Program-made: the position numbers and the translations under genes | Shown here: in pieces, positions 1 through 8,306 of the stretch | How positions within the stretch are numbered: the first letter of the stretch is position 1 | How the letters are laid out: each line of letters opens with the position of its first letter | Source of the DNA: Maricaulis sp047308265 | GTDB lineage: Bacteria; Pseudomonadota; Alphaproteobacteria; Caulobacterales; Maricaulaceae | DNA: 64,000 bases | Assembly: GCF_047308265.1 (NCBI RefSeq) | Contig: NZ_JBKQWY010000004.1 | Coordinates: forward strand, 30,771-94,770 | Reading direction: 5' to 3' | The notes under the pieces: generated by a model | What the model saw: only the letters and a program-made list of their open reading frames with translations | The model's database searches: none | Told to the model about the DNA's origin: nothing

Positions 1-1
1 T

Positions 2-124
2 ATTGGCGACAGGCGCCTGTGGCGCGCCCGGTTTGAGGGCCTCTCGCATGAGGCGGCGCGGCAAGCCTGCGCAACACTCACAACTGCGGGCGAGGACTGT
101 AACCTGATCGCTCCCGGACGCTGA
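2..124 (+). CDS. C-terminal end of a SPOR-domain protein (5' truncated by window)
   Basis: An open frame enters from the window edge and runs 40 codons to TGA at 122-124. The residues contain LWRARF, then EAARQAC, and end in CNLIAPGR. This is the typical last strand/helix/strand of a SPOR (septal peptidoglycan-binding) repeat. In alphaproteobacteria such tails often sit on D-alanyl-D-alanine carboxypeptidases or cell-division lipoproteins, but the catalytic part lies outside the window, so only the domain is called. It converges on the J-domain gene that follows on the other strand. Confidence 0.6.
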   Translation: MGDRRLWRARFEGLSHEAARQACATLTTAGEDCNLIAPGR

Positions 125-137
125 CACACTCCCGCGG

Positions 138-431
138 CTACGACTTGCCCAACAGAAGGTCCCTTGCATCCTGAACCCGGCGAGCCAGCTCTGGTGTGCC
201 GCCCGCATCGGGATGGACCTGTTTCATCAGATGTCGATGGGCGGCCCGGATGGCAATCTCGTCGGCCCCCGGCTCCAGCCCCAATGTGGCAAAGGCCTCC
301 TGCCGCGACAGACCTGCGGTCTTTGGTGCCGCTGGAGGAGGCGTCCGCGTACCCGTGCGGCCAAGCCAGCGCTGCAAGCGCATGCCCGCCAACAGGCCTG
401 ACACAAAAATGAGCAGGTAAGCCAGCTGCAT
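138..431 (-). CDS. Membrane-anchored DnaJ-like (J-domain) protein
   Basis: This 97-aa protein has a hydrophobic N-terminal segment (about residues 3-17), a Pro/Ala linker, and a short J-domain (about 42-97) with the signature HPD at residues 73-75, which stimulates Hsp70 ATPases. The layout (one TM plus a C-terminal J-domain) resembles TIM14/Pam18-like bacterial proteins of about 100 aa. Its ATG overlaps the mipZ stop by one base (TGATG), so the two genes are translationally coupled and co-transcribed. The Hsp70 partner is presumably DnaK, which is inference. No Gly/Phe or zinc-finger region is present. Confidence 0.8.
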   Translation of the reverse strand: MQLAYLLIFVSGLLAGMRLQRWLGRTGTRTPPPAAPKTAGLSRQEAFATLGLEPGADEIAIRAAHRHLMKQVHPDAGGTPELARRVQDARDLLLGKS

Positions 432-1318
432 CAGAACGGAATGGCCTCACCTTCCAGCCCAGGAAGTTTGAGCACGATCAGCAGATCCCGCAATTCCTGG
501 CGAGCAGCAACATGGCTCATCGTAAACGGCACCGTGGAGCCATCCTCGGTCAGATCGAGAAGGGTCAGCCCTAGCGGGAAGAGCTCGCGATAAATCACGC
601 GCTCGGCAAAGCCTGGTGCGAGGCGGAAACCAATCCGTTGGGACAGGGTTTTGAGCCCCTCACCCACGCGGCGTTTGTTGCGGGCATCGAGCATGGTCAT
701 GCGATTGCGCATCACGACCCAGTCGATCGATGTTTTGTACTGCTGGGCTTTGCGCTTGCGACATTCCCAGACAAGTTCGGAATAAATACTCGGACGTCCG
801 ACCTCAAACGTGTCGGGATCGATCTCGGCGAGCAGATCGAAATCGACGAAGCTGTCATTGACCGGCGTGATGATCGTATCGGCGACCGAATGGGCCAGAC
901 GCGAATAATGCGTGTCACTACCCGGGGCATCCACAATGATATAGTCGCACCGTGTTTTCAGATCCGACACGTTTTCGGCAAAACGCTCATTTTCTTCCGC
1001 TTCGGCGGTGTCGAGATCGCGGGCCACACTCGGTGCCAGCAATCCTTCCTCCGGCGATGGCAACGAAACGCCGTGTTTCTCGCTCCAGCGCGCGCGGTTG
1101 GACAGATAACGCCCGAAAGTTCGCTGGCGAAGATCCAGGTCAATCGCGCCCACCGTGCGGCCCATGCGGATCAGCGCAATCGCCAGATGCATGGCGAGCG
1201 TGGATTTTCCAGCTCCGCCCTTTTCATTGCCGACCACAATGACATGTGCGGACCGAACGTCCGAGCTAGACCGTCCCAAGGGACGACTGGGCAAGCGAAA
1301 AGTCGAAGAATTCGTCAT
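431..1318 (-). CDS. mipZ: MipZ, ParA-family ATPase that positions the division site
   Basis: About 295 aa. The deviant Walker A motif GNEKGGAGKST lies near residues 30-40. IDLDLRQRTFGRY and VDAPGSDT follow, which match MipZ better than ParA or MinD. In Caulobacter, MipZ forms a bipolar gradient via ParB and blocks FtsZ polymerisation, placing the Z-ring at midcell. ATG 1318 was chosen because family members start shortly before the P-loop; ATG 1327 and TTG 1357 are in-frame alternatives, and none has a strong SD. An inverted repeat (1322-1344) covers the region just upstream. The gene is followed by and overlaps the J-domain gene. Confidence 0.88.
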   Translation of the reverse strand: MTNSSTFRLPSRPLGRSSSDVRSAHVIVVGNEKGGAGKSTLAMHLAIALIRMGRTVGAIDLDLRQRTFGRYLSNRARWSEKHGVSLPSPEEGLLAPSVARDLDTAEAEENERFAENVSDLKTRCDYIIVDAPGSDTHYSRLAHSVADTIITPVNDSFVDFDLLAEIDPDTFEVGRPSIYSELVWECRKRKAQQYKTSIDWVVMRNRMTMLDARNKRRVGEGLKTLSQRIGFRLAPGFAERVIYRELFPLGLTLLDLTEDGSTVPFTMSHVAARQELRDLLIVLKLPGLEGEAIPF

Positions 1319-1321
1319 ATT

Positions 1322-1344
1322 TTGCATAACTGTGTTTGATGCAA
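1322..1344. repeat. Inverted repeat at the mipZ start
   Basis: TTGCAT (1322-1327) and ATGCAA (1339-1344) form a perfect 6-bp inverted repeat with an 11-bp spacer. It sits immediately upstream of ATG 1318 and contains the alternative ATG 1327. It could be an operator or an mRNA hairpin over the ribosome-binding region. The function is not known. Confidence 0.4.
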
Positions 1345-1408
1345 GAACCGCACTCAATCAGTTCCCGGGCATCACTCGAGGGCGATGCAACACCACGCAA
1401 ATGGTGCT

Positions 1409-2017
1409 TTAATCTCTATCGGTCAACGGATAACCCGAAAAGTCAACAGTCTGGCAGAATGCGCCCGCCGCAGTGAAAGCCTGACAGGCCTGTTGTGCGC
1501 CAGCCCTGCTGTCAAATGGGCCGAGTTTAAGACGCAAATACTCGCCCTGGCCGTCCAGAGTCACCGCTTCCAGTCTGGCCTGGCGCCCCTCGACCAGATC
1601 CGGGAACATGGCGCGAAGTGTCGCAAGCCCTGCATACGCATTATCCTCGATCCGGTACGACGCGAGATGAATGCCATGAAACAGGCTGGGGGCCTGGGCG
1701 ATCTCCGGCGGTGGTGGTGGCAGCTCCTGAATCGGCGTCGGCGCGGGTGGCGCAACGACCGGGCCACGTGCCAGCGCCAGGCCCAATGCATCCATTTCAG
1801 CCTGCACCTGATCCAGACGATCCGGGTCAAAGCGGGACAGATGGGCGAGTTCACGGGCCAGAGCGTCCGCCAGCTGGGCATTGCGTGTGGGCGCCACGGC
1901 AGGCGCGGGCGGTTCGAGCTGCGCTGTTTCACCGGTTGTCGCGCATGCGGAAAGGGCCAGCGGGAACAGGCTAACAGCCATAGCAGCCATGAGTTTTGGG
2001 GCCATGCGAATCATCAT
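1409..2017 (-). CDS. SPOR-domain lipoprotein
   Basis: A 202-aa protein with an N-terminal signal and lipobox LSAC (Cys about residue 25), so probably a lipoprotein. A Pro/Ala-rich linker follows, and the C-terminal part (about 125-200) holds the SPOR-like pattern LRLKLGPF, then AGAQQACQAF and FCQTVDF. SPOR domains bind denuded septal glycan strands, so a role at the division septum is likely. It lies just upstream of mipZ on the same strand (51-nt gap to the TTG start), which supports a cell-division context. The exact partner is unknown. Two ATGs in a row (2017, 2014) make the start ambiguous by one codon. Confidence 0.7.
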   Translation of the reverse strand: MMIRMAPKLMAAMAVSLFPLALSACATTGETAQLEPPAPAVAPTRNAQLADALARELAHLSRFDPDRLDQVQAEMDALGLALARGPVVAPPAPTPIQELPPPPPEIAQAPSLFHGIHLASYRIEDNAYAGLATLRAMFPDLVEGRQARLEAVTLDGQGEYLRLKLGPFDSRAGAQQACQAFTAAGAFCQTVDFSGYPLTDRD

Positions 2018-2100
2018 GCAGTGAATCTACCTCAAACCCTGCCGCTTGCCTCCCTCATCGCTTATGATTATGCGTGGCGCTCCAAAAGACCGGATCCCGC

Positions 2101-2970
2101 ATGCTGAACCTTCAAATTCCCCACGCCACCACTCTCTCCGCCCTGCGCGCCCGGGTTCGCAGCTGGCGTGAAGACCGAATGACCATTGGCTTCGTTCCAA
2201 CGATGGGCGCTCTACATGAGGGACATCTCGCCCTCGTTCGCCTCGCCAAAGCGCATTGTGACAAGGTGGTCACCAGCATCTTTGTGAATCCAGAGCAGTT
2301 TTCGCCGCAAGAAGATCTGGACACATATCCGCGGACCTTCATCGAAGATGCGCAGAAACTCTCGGCGGAAAAATGCGATCTCATCTACGCGCCGGAGACC
2401 CATGAGGTCTATCCAGACGGCTTTGCCACCCGCATCCAGATGGGAGGACCAGCCGAAGGCCTGGAAAGTGTGGACCGCCCGCATTTCTTCGGCGGAGTTG
2501 CGACCGTCGTGGCCAAACTGCTCAACCAGGTTCGCCCGGATGTCGCGGTTTTCGGGGAGAAGGACTATCAGCAACTGCTGGTGGTGCGACAGCTGGCCCG
2601 CGATCTCGATCTGGGCGTCGACATTATTGGCGGCGAAATTGTTCGCGAACCCGACGGTCTCGCCATGTCCTCGCGCAATGTCTATCTCAGCGACGAAGAA
2701 CGCGGACGCGCGGCCGAGCTCAATGTGATCCTGGCCGGTCTGGCGAGCGAGGTCTCTGCCGGCACCCCCATCGAGGAAGCCGTGTCGAGCGCCCGTCGTG
2801 CGGCTCAAACCACGTTCGACGCCGTAGACTATATCGCCGTGCGCTGTGCGCGAACCCTGGCGCCGATCGACAGCGCAACTCTCGACCGCCCGGCCCGGGT
2901 TCTGGGGGCGGTGCGACTGGGCGTGACCCGTCTCATCGACAACCGCGCTGCATCAGCACCGCGCATTTGA
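2101..2970 (+). CDS. panC: Pantothenate synthetase (pantoate--beta-alanine ligase)
   Basis: PanC condenses pantoate and beta-alanine with ATP in the cytosolic CoA pathway. The 289-aa product carries the HIGH-like motif PTMGALHEGH near residues 33-42, then IFVNPEQF, FGEKDYQQL and the KMSKS-like MSSRN, all family signatures. Its length is normal. ATG 2101 (MLNLQIP) is preferred over an upstream in-frame GTG at 2074. It is divergent from the SPOR lipoprotein gene, sharing an 83-bp intergenic region. panB and panD are not in the window. Confidence 0.95.
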   Translation: MLNLQIPHATTLSALRARVRSWREDRMTIGFVPTMGALHEGHLALVRLAKAHCDKVVTSIFVNPEQFSPQEDLDTYPRTFIEDAQKLSAEKCDLIYAPETHEVYPDGFATRIQMGGPAEGLESVDRPHFFGGVATVVAKLLNQVRPDVAVFGEKDYQQLLVVRQLARDLDLGVDIIGGEIVREPDGLAMSSRNVYLSDEERGRAAELNVILAGLASEVSAGTPIEEAVSSARRAAQTTFDAVDYIAVRCARTLAPIDSATLDRPARVLGAVRLGVTRLIDNRAASAPRI

Positions 2971-3055
2971 TGACAAAATTGTCGGACAAGCGGCGCTTGT
3001 GTTTCCCCGCGGGACCGGCAGGATAACCCTCCCGTTGAACGGAAAGTCCTGTCCC

Positions 3056-3841
3056 ATGCGCCTGCTTCTCGCCTGTCTGAGCCTGTTTGCTCTCGCTTCG
3101 CCCGCCACGGCGCAGATCACGGCCCAAACACCGCAAGTCATAGCGACCTTGCCTCATGATACCGATGCCTTCACCCAGGGCCTGTTCTGGCATGACGGGC
3201 AGCTGATCGAGACAACCGGTCAGTATGGCGAAAGCCGTTTGCGGGTCATCGACCCCGACACCGGTATCGCGCGGACGGAACACACCTTGTCCCAGCGCTA
3301 TTTCGGGGAAGGCAGTGTGGTGCTGGACGACCGGATCTACTGGATCAGCTGGATGGCCGGCGAAGCCTTCGTGTTTGACAGCGAAAGCTTCGAGCCGGTG
3401 GAGACCTTCACCTATTCGGGACAGGGGTGGGGGCTGACCACAGATGGCACGCATCTGGTGATGAGTGATGGTTCACCGCAGATCGTATTTCGTAATCCGT
3501 CGGATTTTACCATCGACCGGGTTCTCACCGTGTTTTTCAATGGTCGACCCCTGGCCCAGATCAACGAGCTGGAATGGGTCAATGGAGAGATCTGGGCCAA
3601 TATCTGGCAGACACGCTGGATTGTCCGGATCAATCCGCAGACCGGAGCTGTGGTGGGCGCGATTGATCTGGAGACCCTCGTCCCGGCCGAGCTGCGCTAT
3701 AATCGCGATCATGTTGCCAATGGTGTGGCCTATGACGCGCAGACGGGTCGATTGTTCGTTACCGGCAAGAACTGGCCAGTACTCTATGAAATCGCCCTTC
3801 CTGCCCCCCGGCCCGATACGACAGCCGAGCCGACACCCTGA
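3056..3841 (+). CDS. Secreted glutaminyl-peptide cyclotransferase (glutamine cyclotransferase)
   Basis: 261 aa with a cleavable-looking signal peptide (MRLLLACLSLFAL...ATAQ). The mature part is a five-bladed-propeller glutamine cyclotransferase: FTQGLFW near the N-terminus, then GESRLRV, GWGLTTDG, LNELEW-like INELEWVNG, IWANIWQT and NGVAYD. These enzymes convert N-terminal Gln to pyroglutamate on exported peptides. ATG 3056 places the signal peptide at the very N-terminus, whereas an earlier in-frame start would bury it. It lies 85 bp after panC and is probably in the same transcript. Confidence 0.88.
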   Translation: MRLLLACLSLFALASPATAQITAQTPQVIATLPHDTDAFTQGLFWHDGQLIETTGQYGESRLRVIDPDTGIARTEHTLSQRYFGEGSVVLDDRIYWISWMAGEAFVFDSESFEPVETFTYSGQGWGLTTDGTHLVMSDGSPQIVFRNPSDFTIDRVLTVFFNGRPLAQINELEWVNGEIWANIWQTRWIVRINPQTGAVVGAIDLETLVPAELRYNRDHVANGVAYDAQTGRLFVTGKNWPVLYEIALPAPRPDTTAEPTP

Positions 3842-3865
3842 CGCTGTTGCGGACATCGTCCGTCT

Positions 3866-4303
3866 CTACCAGGCGCCGATCTCTAGCAGTTTGGCGCGCA
3901 GCTCAGGCGGCAGATCAGCGCCGGAACCGGACCCGGTGTCCACATCCTTCGGGGCATCATCGGGTTTGAGATAACGCCACCCTTGGAACGGGCGACGCGG
4001 CGCCGGGGCGGTCCGGACGATCTCGGGCAACATCATGATAGCGCAACGCTTGATACCATCATCGCCCTGCACCTGTTCCAGCGCCACGATTTCCGACCGA
4101 CACTGAATGGAGCCATTGATCACCCAATAGAGCGACCCGCCATTCTCTACCGCCTCGCGCTGCGCCGGCATCATGCGTGTCACATGGGCGATCAAGGCCG
4201 GTTCGCCCGCCGCCTTGCGCTGGGCGATCTCGAACTCGCGAGAGGCCTCCAGCTCCTCGACGGAGGAGATGCCGACACACAGTTTCACCAGATGCATGAC
4301 CAT
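3866..4303 (-). CDS. DUF1489 family protein
   Basis: 145 aa beginning MVMHLVKLCVG, the family's characteristic opening, followed by RMMPAQREAV, GSLYWVI, QCRSEI and PFQGWRYL. DUF1489 proteins are conserved small cytosolic proteins of alphaproteobacteria with no assigned biochemical role. This copy has normal length with a slightly longer Gly/Ser/Asp tail (DTGSGSGADLPPELRAKLL). It converges on the cyclotransferase gene with a 24-bp gap and sits alone on its strand until the secreted unknown at 4383. Confidence 0.8.
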   Translation of the reverse strand: MVMHLVKLCVGISSVEELEASREFEIAQRKAAGEPALIAHVTRMMPAQREAVENGGSLYWVINGSIQCRSEIVALEQVQGDDGIKRCAIMMLPEIVRTAPAPRRPFQGWRYLKPDDAPKDVDTGSGSGADLPPELRAKLLEIGAW

Positions 4304-4382
4304 GACATCGACCTAGGCCGATTTCAGGTCCGGGTCAAAAGCTTGCGTCGGCAATCCACACACGATTCCCGGCCGTCAGGGA

Positions 4383-5096
4383 TCACTCGGCCAGGTATTC
4401 AATATCGGAGAATTCCAGAACCATGATCTGTTCAAACGACTGCATCATGGCGCTGGCGCGAATGGTCTGGCTCATGCGGGTCAGAACCGGCAGGGGTGCC
4501 CCCTCCAGGTCGGTATACTCCTGGACCATCTCGAATTCGCGTACACGAACCGCAAAATTGGGCTTGAAGCTTTCCGGTGCATAGAGCCGCATACGACGGA
4601 CCTGTTCTTCATCCCGGTCCAGATGCAGCTCACCGCGCAGATACTGGACAAACTCCGCGTCCTCGCCCTCGGCCTGTGCCTCGTCCAGTACGAAGCCGTA
4701 GGTCAGGTTGTCAGCCGTTTCATCCACGAGTTCGAGCGAAGACGACAGGAAACCGATCTCTTCCGGGTCAAAGAACAGACCATTGCTGTCATCCTCATCC
4801 TCAGTGGTAAACTCGGACCAGACTTCCGCCAGCCCCCCCTCTAAACTCGCTTCATCGTGCGAGACCAGGGTCCAGCGTTCATCCTCCGCTAGAGTCCCGT
4901 CATAGCGGCCAACCAGCTCCTCGTCTTCCAGACGGAAAGTCATGGTGAACCGCCAATCCTCACGGTCGCTGACAGGCTGGGCCTCGATCTTGTCGAACGC
5001 CGACTGGATGGGAGCCGGCAGCATGTCCTGGGCAAAGGCCGGAGTGATCAGGCAGGCGCTGGCGGCAAGCGCGAGGAGAGAAGTACGGATGGTCAT
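4383..5096 (-). CDS. Secreted acidic protein of unknown function
   Basis: 237 aa. It starts at ATG 5096 with a clear signal peptide (MTIRTSLLALAASACLITPAFA) and continues as an acidic, Glu/Asp-rich protein (TTEDEDD about residue 100) with alternating strand-like segments such as LRGELHLDRD and FAVRVREFEMV. I do not recognise the family. It is likely periplasmic. A GTG nine codons upstream is in frame but would displace the signal peptide. The SD is weak (CAGGG about 10 nt upstream). Its neighbours are DUF1489 and a cupin-like protein, which do not indicate a pathway. Confidence 0.7.
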   Translation of the reverse strand: MTIRTSLLALAASACLITPAFAQDMLPAPIQSAFDKIEAQPVSDREDWRFTMTFRLEDEELVGRYDGTLAEDERWTLVSHDEASLEGGLAEVWSEFTTEDEDDSNGLFFDPEEIGFLSSSLELVDETADNLTYGFVLDEAQAEGEDAEFVQYLRGELHLDRDEEQVRRMRLYAPESFKPNFAVRVREFEMVQEYTDLEGAPLPVLTRMSQTIRASAMMQSFEQIMVLEFSDIEYLAE

Positions 5097-5205
5097 GACG
5101 GGCCCTGTCTTTTGTAAAACCACAACAAGTCTGTCCTCACCGCTAACATGCAGTCGGCCAGCTCGGTACTTAAGCGTTCGTCACGTGTGTGAATGTCTGT
5201 TCAGA

Positions 5206-6156
5206 CTAGGCCGCCTGATCGATGAAACCGCCATCCGACTTGCCGTCGATCTCGAACGTGGTCTCGCTCTTGGGTTCAACCTGTGCCGGCATGCCAAACA
5301 GCTTGCGTTTCACCTTGATCCCAGCGGTCAGCATTTGCTTGGCAAACCCGACCGGCCCGTCGACCCGAATGGAACTCGGATTGAGACCCCAATGACGACG
5401 CATGAAACCGTTCGCGAAAATCACCGCGTTCTGACGACGCGATTCCGGTGTCGAGATCTCGAACGGGACAGAGACATTCAAGCCCGACTGGTTCTCGATC
5501 CGGTGCGGCCCGTGAAGCGGCCAGTTGGTGGCCATGCCCGGATGCAGGTCAACGGTGTAGGCGTCGGCATCCCAGGCCGGATCAAACGGAATATCCTCGG
5601 TCTGTTCCTTGTGAAGCACGGCCTCCATATCCTGCGGGTCATAATAAGGCGCTTCGGGACGATAGGTCCGGAACCGTTTCACACCCCGCATGTGCCACAA
5701 CATGGTTTCAGAGACATCCGAGTGCAGGAAAACCTGCGCCGTCGGCGAAGAAATGAGAATACCGGCCTCGGCCAGCAACGGGTTGAAACCGGGGCGCGCC
5801 CGTTTCATGTCCGCCAGCATGGCGTCGAAAATGGGACGATACTGGTCATCCGTATCCATGGCATGGCGGATATTGATCCACAGCTTGCCATGACGCACGG
5901 CATCGATGAGCGCCTCGCCGGACAGGTCTCCCGGATCCCCGGCCCGCCAACTGTCCCGATCTGTGGCATCATCGCCCATGGTGCAGAAATCGATCATGTC
6001 GCGCGGGTGACGATCCAGCAGGGCTGCCAGGGACAGATCGGAAAATGCGTTATGCTCGTGATAGTTATGCTTCACGACGATAGGCGTACGGCGAAAATCG
6101 CGCTTTGCTTCTTCGCTCCACACACTGGAAAACTGGCTCATATAGGTGTCACGCAT
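5206..6156 (-). CDS. Cupin-like / JmjC-like protein, possible Fe(II) oxygenase
   Basis: 316 aa, apparently cytosolic. About residues 140-230 look like a double-stranded beta-helix. FLHSDVSETMLW supplies an H-x-D pair (H145, D147), and WPLHGPHRIEN supplies a distal His (H215 or H218), the usual 2-His-1-carboxylate arrangement of cupin-like/JmjC oxygenases. VSVPFEIST near 230 fits the last strand. The C-terminal third is basic and carries no motif I know. No substrate can be named. It ends 110 bp upstream of the secreted unknown on the same strand, and the MCC alpha gene lies beyond it. Confidence 0.6.
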   Translation of the reverse strand: MRDTYMSQFSSVWSEEAKRDFRRTPIVVKHNYHEHNAFSDLSLAALLDRHPRDMIDFCTMGDDATDRDSWRAGDPGDLSGEALIDAVRHGKLWINIRHAMDTDDQYRPIFDAMLADMKRARPGFNPLLAEAGILISSPTAQVFLHSDVSETMLWHMRGVKRFRTYRPEAPYYDPQDMEAVLHKEQTEDIPFDPAWDADAYTVDLHPGMATNWPLHGPHRIENQSGLNVSVPFEISTPESRRQNAVIFANGFMRRHWGLNPSSIRVDGPVGFAKQMLTAGIKVKRKLFGMPAQVEPKSETTFEIDGKSDGGFIDQAA

Positions 6157-6218
6157 TGATCCGCCTCCGGCTTGTTCAACCGGTACACAGCAGGATCAGT
6201 GCCAAGGCGCGGTGATCT

Positions 6219-8207
6219 CTATTCCGCGTCGAGCTGGACCAGGAGATCGCCTTCAGCCACCTGGGCTCCCGCCTCGACAGACACCTCGCCGATCACCCCG
6301 TCACGCGGAGCGGCGAGCCCGTGTTCCATCTTCATGGCTTCCAGCACCACCAGGGCCTGCCCCTTGGCCACCGGATCACCTGCCGACACGTTCACAGCGA
6401 GCACCTTGCCCGGCATCGGCGCCTTGATGACATCGCCCGCTTCAAGACCTTCCGCAGCGGCTTCGGGACGTAGATCCGCGAAGAAACGGCTCTCGCCGCG
6501 CACCGCAACCAGCAGACCGCCCTCAAGGCGTTCCGTCGATCCGTAAACCGGGCCATCCTCGGCCAGGGCCTGGAATTCGAACCCGGTGACACCACCGGCC
6601 GCCCCCAGATCCTGAACAGCGGCGTGAAGCCCGCCCATCCGAGCCGCCACACCCTCCGCGAGCGGTTCAACGGCAACCTCGACGGTTTCGCCGTCCACCT
6701 CATACCAGCACCGCAGCGCCGGATCCCGATTGAGACGGAAACCATCGCGGGCACTGAACGGGTCGCCATCGCCTTGCGACGCCGGACCCAGATCGAGCGT
6801 GGTCAGCGCGGCAAAGAGACCGGCCAGCGGATCGGCACTTGCGGGAACGAGCGCCTCGAGATGATCCTCGATAAAGCCGGTATAGACATGTCCGGCGATA
6901 AATTGCGGATGCAGAACCGCACGGCGCAAAAAGCCGGCATTGGTCTTGACGGGCCAGACCCGCACCTCATCCACCATGCCGGCCAGGCGGCCACAGGCCT
7001 CTTCACGGGTTACGTCATGAGCGATCAGTTTCGCGATCATGGGGTCGTAATAGATCGACACCACACCGCCCTCTTCCACACCCGTATCGACACGCACGCC
7101 TTGATCATCCATGGGCAGATCCAGACGGGTCAGATCACCGGTCGAGGGCAGAAAACCAGACGCAGGATCCTCAGCGTAAAGACGAGCCTCGATCGCATGA
7201 CCGGACAGCGTGATCGCGTCCTGCTCGGGCACGGAACCACCCGCAGCGATGCGTAATTGCAGCTCAACCAGATCCAGACCCGTCACCATCTCGGTAACCG
7301 GGTGTTCCACCTGGAGACGCGTATTCATCTCCATGAAGTAGAACCCGTCTTCACGCAGTGCGCCCGATCCGTCGACGATGAACTCGATCGTACCTGCCCC
7401 GATGTAATCGACGGCCTTGGCCGCATTGATCGCAGCCGAACACATCGCGGCTCGCACGGCCGGGGTCATGCCCGGTGCCGGGGCCTCTTCGAGCACCTTC
7501 TGGTGCCGGCGCTGCAAGGAGCAATCGCGTTCATACAGGTGGATCACACGGCCGCGGCTATCACCAAAGACCTGCACTTCGATATGGCGCGGATTGGTGA
7601 TGAATTTCTCGATCAGCACACGGTCATCGCCAAAGCTTTTCGACGCCTCGCGACGACAGCTCTCGAGCGCATCCTGAAAATCCTCCCCACGCTCGACTTT
7701 GCGCATGCCCTTACCACCACCACCGGCAACGGCCTTGATCAGGACCGGGTATCCAATCGTGTCCGCCTCGCGCTGCAAGGCGGCGGCGTCCTGATTCTCC
7801 CCGTGATAGCCCGGTGTGACCGGCACACCGGCCTCTTCCATCAGGGCCTTGGCCTGGTCTTTCAGGCCCATCGCGCGGATGGAATGCGGTTTCGGGCCGA
7901 CAAAGATAATGCCCGCCTCAGCGCAGGCCTCGGCAAACTCGGCATTCTCCGACAGGAAACCATAGCCCGGATGAATAGCATCTGCTCCGGTTTCGCGCGC
8001 TGCCGCCAGAATCAGATCCGCGCGCAGATAGCTCTCGGACGCCGCTGAACCGCCCAGATGCACGGCCATATCGGCTTCACGAACATGGGGGGCGTCGGCA
8101 TCGGCATCTGAGAACACCGCCACGGTCTGGATCCCCATGGCCTGGGCCGTCCGGATGATACGGCGGGCAATCTCGCCGCGGTTGGCAATCAGCAAAGTCT
8201 CAATCAT
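6219..8207 (-). CDS. liuD: Methylcrotonoyl-CoA carboxylase, biotin-containing alpha subunit
   Basis: 662 aa: biotin carboxylase (about 1-445; IANRGEIARRI, ATP-grasp GGGGKGMR, EMNTRLQVEHPVTE), a linker domain, and C-terminal BCCP with EAMKMEHG, where K626 should be biotinylated. It makes carboxybiotin for transfer to 3-methylcrotonyl-CoA in leucine catabolism. Sequence alone does not separate MCC from propionyl- or geranyl-CoA carboxylase. The call rests on neighbours liuC, liuB and liuA, and on a second, better PCC alpha at 28991. The ATG has short AT-richer flanks with an 18-bp-period direct repeat upstream (8237-8265). Confidence 0.85.
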   Translation of the reverse strand: MIETLLIANRGEIARRIIRTAQAMGIQTVAVFSDADADAPHVREADMAVHLGGSAASESYLRADLILAAARETGADAIHPGYGFLSENAEFAEACAEAGIIFVGPKPHSIRAMGLKDQAKALMEEAGVPVTPGYHGENQDAAALQREADTIGYPVLIKAVAGGGGKGMRKVERGEDFQDALESCRREASKSFGDDRVLIEKFITNPRHIEVQVFGDSRGRVIHLYERDCSLQRRHQKVLEEAPAPGMTPAVRAAMCSAAINAAKAVDYIGAGTIEFIVDGSGALREDGFYFMEMNTRLQVEHPVTEMVTGLDLVELQLRIAAGGSVPEQDAITLSGHAIEARLYAEDPASGFLPSTGDLTRLDLPMDDQGVRVDTGVEEGGVVSIYYDPMIAKLIAHDVTREEACGRLAGMVDEVRVWPVKTNAGFLRRAVLHPQFIAGHVYTGFIEDHLEALVPASADPLAGLFAALTTLDLGPASQGDGDPFSARDGFRLNRDPALRCWYEVDGETVEVAVEPLAEGVAARMGGLHAAVQDLGAAGGVTGFEFQALAEDGPVYGSTERLEGGLLVAVRGESRFFADLRPEAAAEGLEAGDVIKAPMPGKVLAVNVSAGDPVAKGQALVVLEAMKMEHGLAAPRDGVIGEVSVEAGAQVAEGDLLVQLDAE

Positions 8208-8236
8208 GGTTTCCGCCCGGCTGAACGTTTCTGATG

Positions 8237-8265
8237 CTGTCAGATATTCTGGTTCTGTCAGATAT
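8237..8265. repeat. Direct repeat upstream of the MCC alpha gene
   Basis: CTGTCAGATAT occurs twice, at 8237-8247 and 8255-8265, 18 bp apart, 30-58 bp upstream of the minus-strand MCC alpha start. The first copy also overlaps a small CTGA/TCAG inverted repeat. This arrangement is typical of a regulator-binding site, but no regulator gene lies next to it. Confidence 0.4.
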
Positions 8266-8306
8266 CACGCACGGCCATGACCTCAAGGCGCGATTTCCTG
8301 CGCAGA

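Noticed and set aside
2074..2100. Similar MxLQKTG N-termini on the panC and 4383 frames
   Set aside because: Both come from non-used GTG starts in untranslated leaders; the resemblance is coincidental.
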